Assembly (NCBI RefSeq): GCF_000020585.3
Contig: NC_011138.3
Location: forward strand, 826,218-890,217
Direction: 5' to 3'
Source of the DNA: Alteromonas mediterranea DE
Lineage (GTDB): Bacteria > Pseudomonadota > Gammaproteobacteria > Enterobacterales > Alteromonadaceae
Length of the DNA: 64,000 nucleotides
Below, piece by piece: positions 63,835-64,000 of this stretch. Both the position numbers and the translations under genes were made by a program. The notes beneath the pieces were generated by a model, which worked only from the letters and a program-made list of their open reading frames with translations, had not been told where the DNA came from and did not search any database. Positions within the stretch are counted from its first letter, which is position 1, and each line of letters opens with the position of its first letter.

Positions 63835-64000
63835 ATGGCAGATACTCAATACTACGGCACAGGCCGCCGCAAAAGTTCTACTGCTCGTGTGTTCCTACGT
63901 CCAGGCACAGGTAGCATTAAAGTAAACCAACGCGCTCTTGACGAGTACTTTGGTCGTGAAACAGAGTGCATGGTTGTTCGTCAGCCACTTGAACTTGTTG
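63835..64000 (+). CDS. rpsI: 30S ribosomal protein S9 (partial, runs off the window)
   Basis: 55 codons visible. ATG with AAGGAG upstream, translating to [20 protein letters not shown] and onward, the clear S9 N-terminus. The 3' part is outside the window. Forms the usual rplM-rpsI operon. Confidence 0.96.
   Translation, partial: MADTQYYGTGRRKSSTARVFLRPGTGSIKVNQRALDEYFGRETECMVVRQPLELV

Overview
The window is a contiguous piece of a marine gammaproteobacterial chromosome. It most resembles Alteromonas or a close relative. The pointers are moderate G+C, a TtpC-type TonB2 system, a Lig E-type secreted DNA ligase, a thermostable-hemolysin-family gene, and familiar gammaproteobacterial gene blocks (lptD-surA-pdxA-rsmA-apaG-apaH, xerD-dsbC-recJ, recO-pdxJ-acpS, rlmD-relA-mazG, rplM-rpsI). 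The species call is inference. I see no rRNA, tRNA, CRISPR array, insertion sequence or prophage.

Layout. 0-8 kb: a TonB-dependent receptor, then a six-gene energiser operon (DUF3450, TtpC, ExbB, ExbD, TonB, TPR protein) preceded by a good match to a PhoB box. 8-15.7 kb: a hybrid sensor kinase with an HD-GYP response regulator, an acyl-CoA ligase, a small membrane protein and a secreted PQQ-type sugar dehydrogenase. 16-25 kb: two very different AcnB-type aconitases, with a secreted nucleosidase, a small lipoprotein-like gene and a periplasmic Lig E ligase between them. 25-29 kb: DUF192 protein, aspartokinase III, and a chemoreceptor with a sigma-28 promoter. 29-36 kb: the lptD-to-apaH operon. 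36-48.9 kb: housekeeping genes (djlA, xerD, dsbC, recJ, recO, pdxJ, acpS, rlmD, relA, mazG, a ybaN-like gene). 49-63 kb: an accessory region, almost all on the minus strand. 63-64 kb: rplM and the start of rpsI.

The most interesting part is 51.2-63.0 kb. Three transcription units start from promoters of identical build: CTTAAG, 5 bp, CTTAAG, then exactly 8 bp, then a -10-like hexamer. This direct repeat matches the PmrA/QseB type of operator. The first unit encodes the OmpR-family regulator and its kinase, plus an EfeO-like cupredoxin, an FTR1-like permease that has lost both acidic REGLE motifs, and a beta-barrel protein. The second encodes a GT2 glycosyltransferase, a VTT/TVP38 membrane protein and an ArnT-like transferase, which look like an envelope-glycolipid modification set. 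The third encodes a thermostable-hemolysin-family protein, an AMP-forming ligase, a heme-oxygenase-fold diiron-type enzyme, an SDR and a TPR protein, which look like a small fatty-acid-derived biosynthetic pathway. The kinase has two ExxE motifs in its periplasmic part, as PmrB does. My inference is that this is one metal- or envelope-stress-responsive regulon joining metal handling, surface modification and an uncharacterised lipid product. The shared operators are seen in the sequence; the product and the signal are not known.
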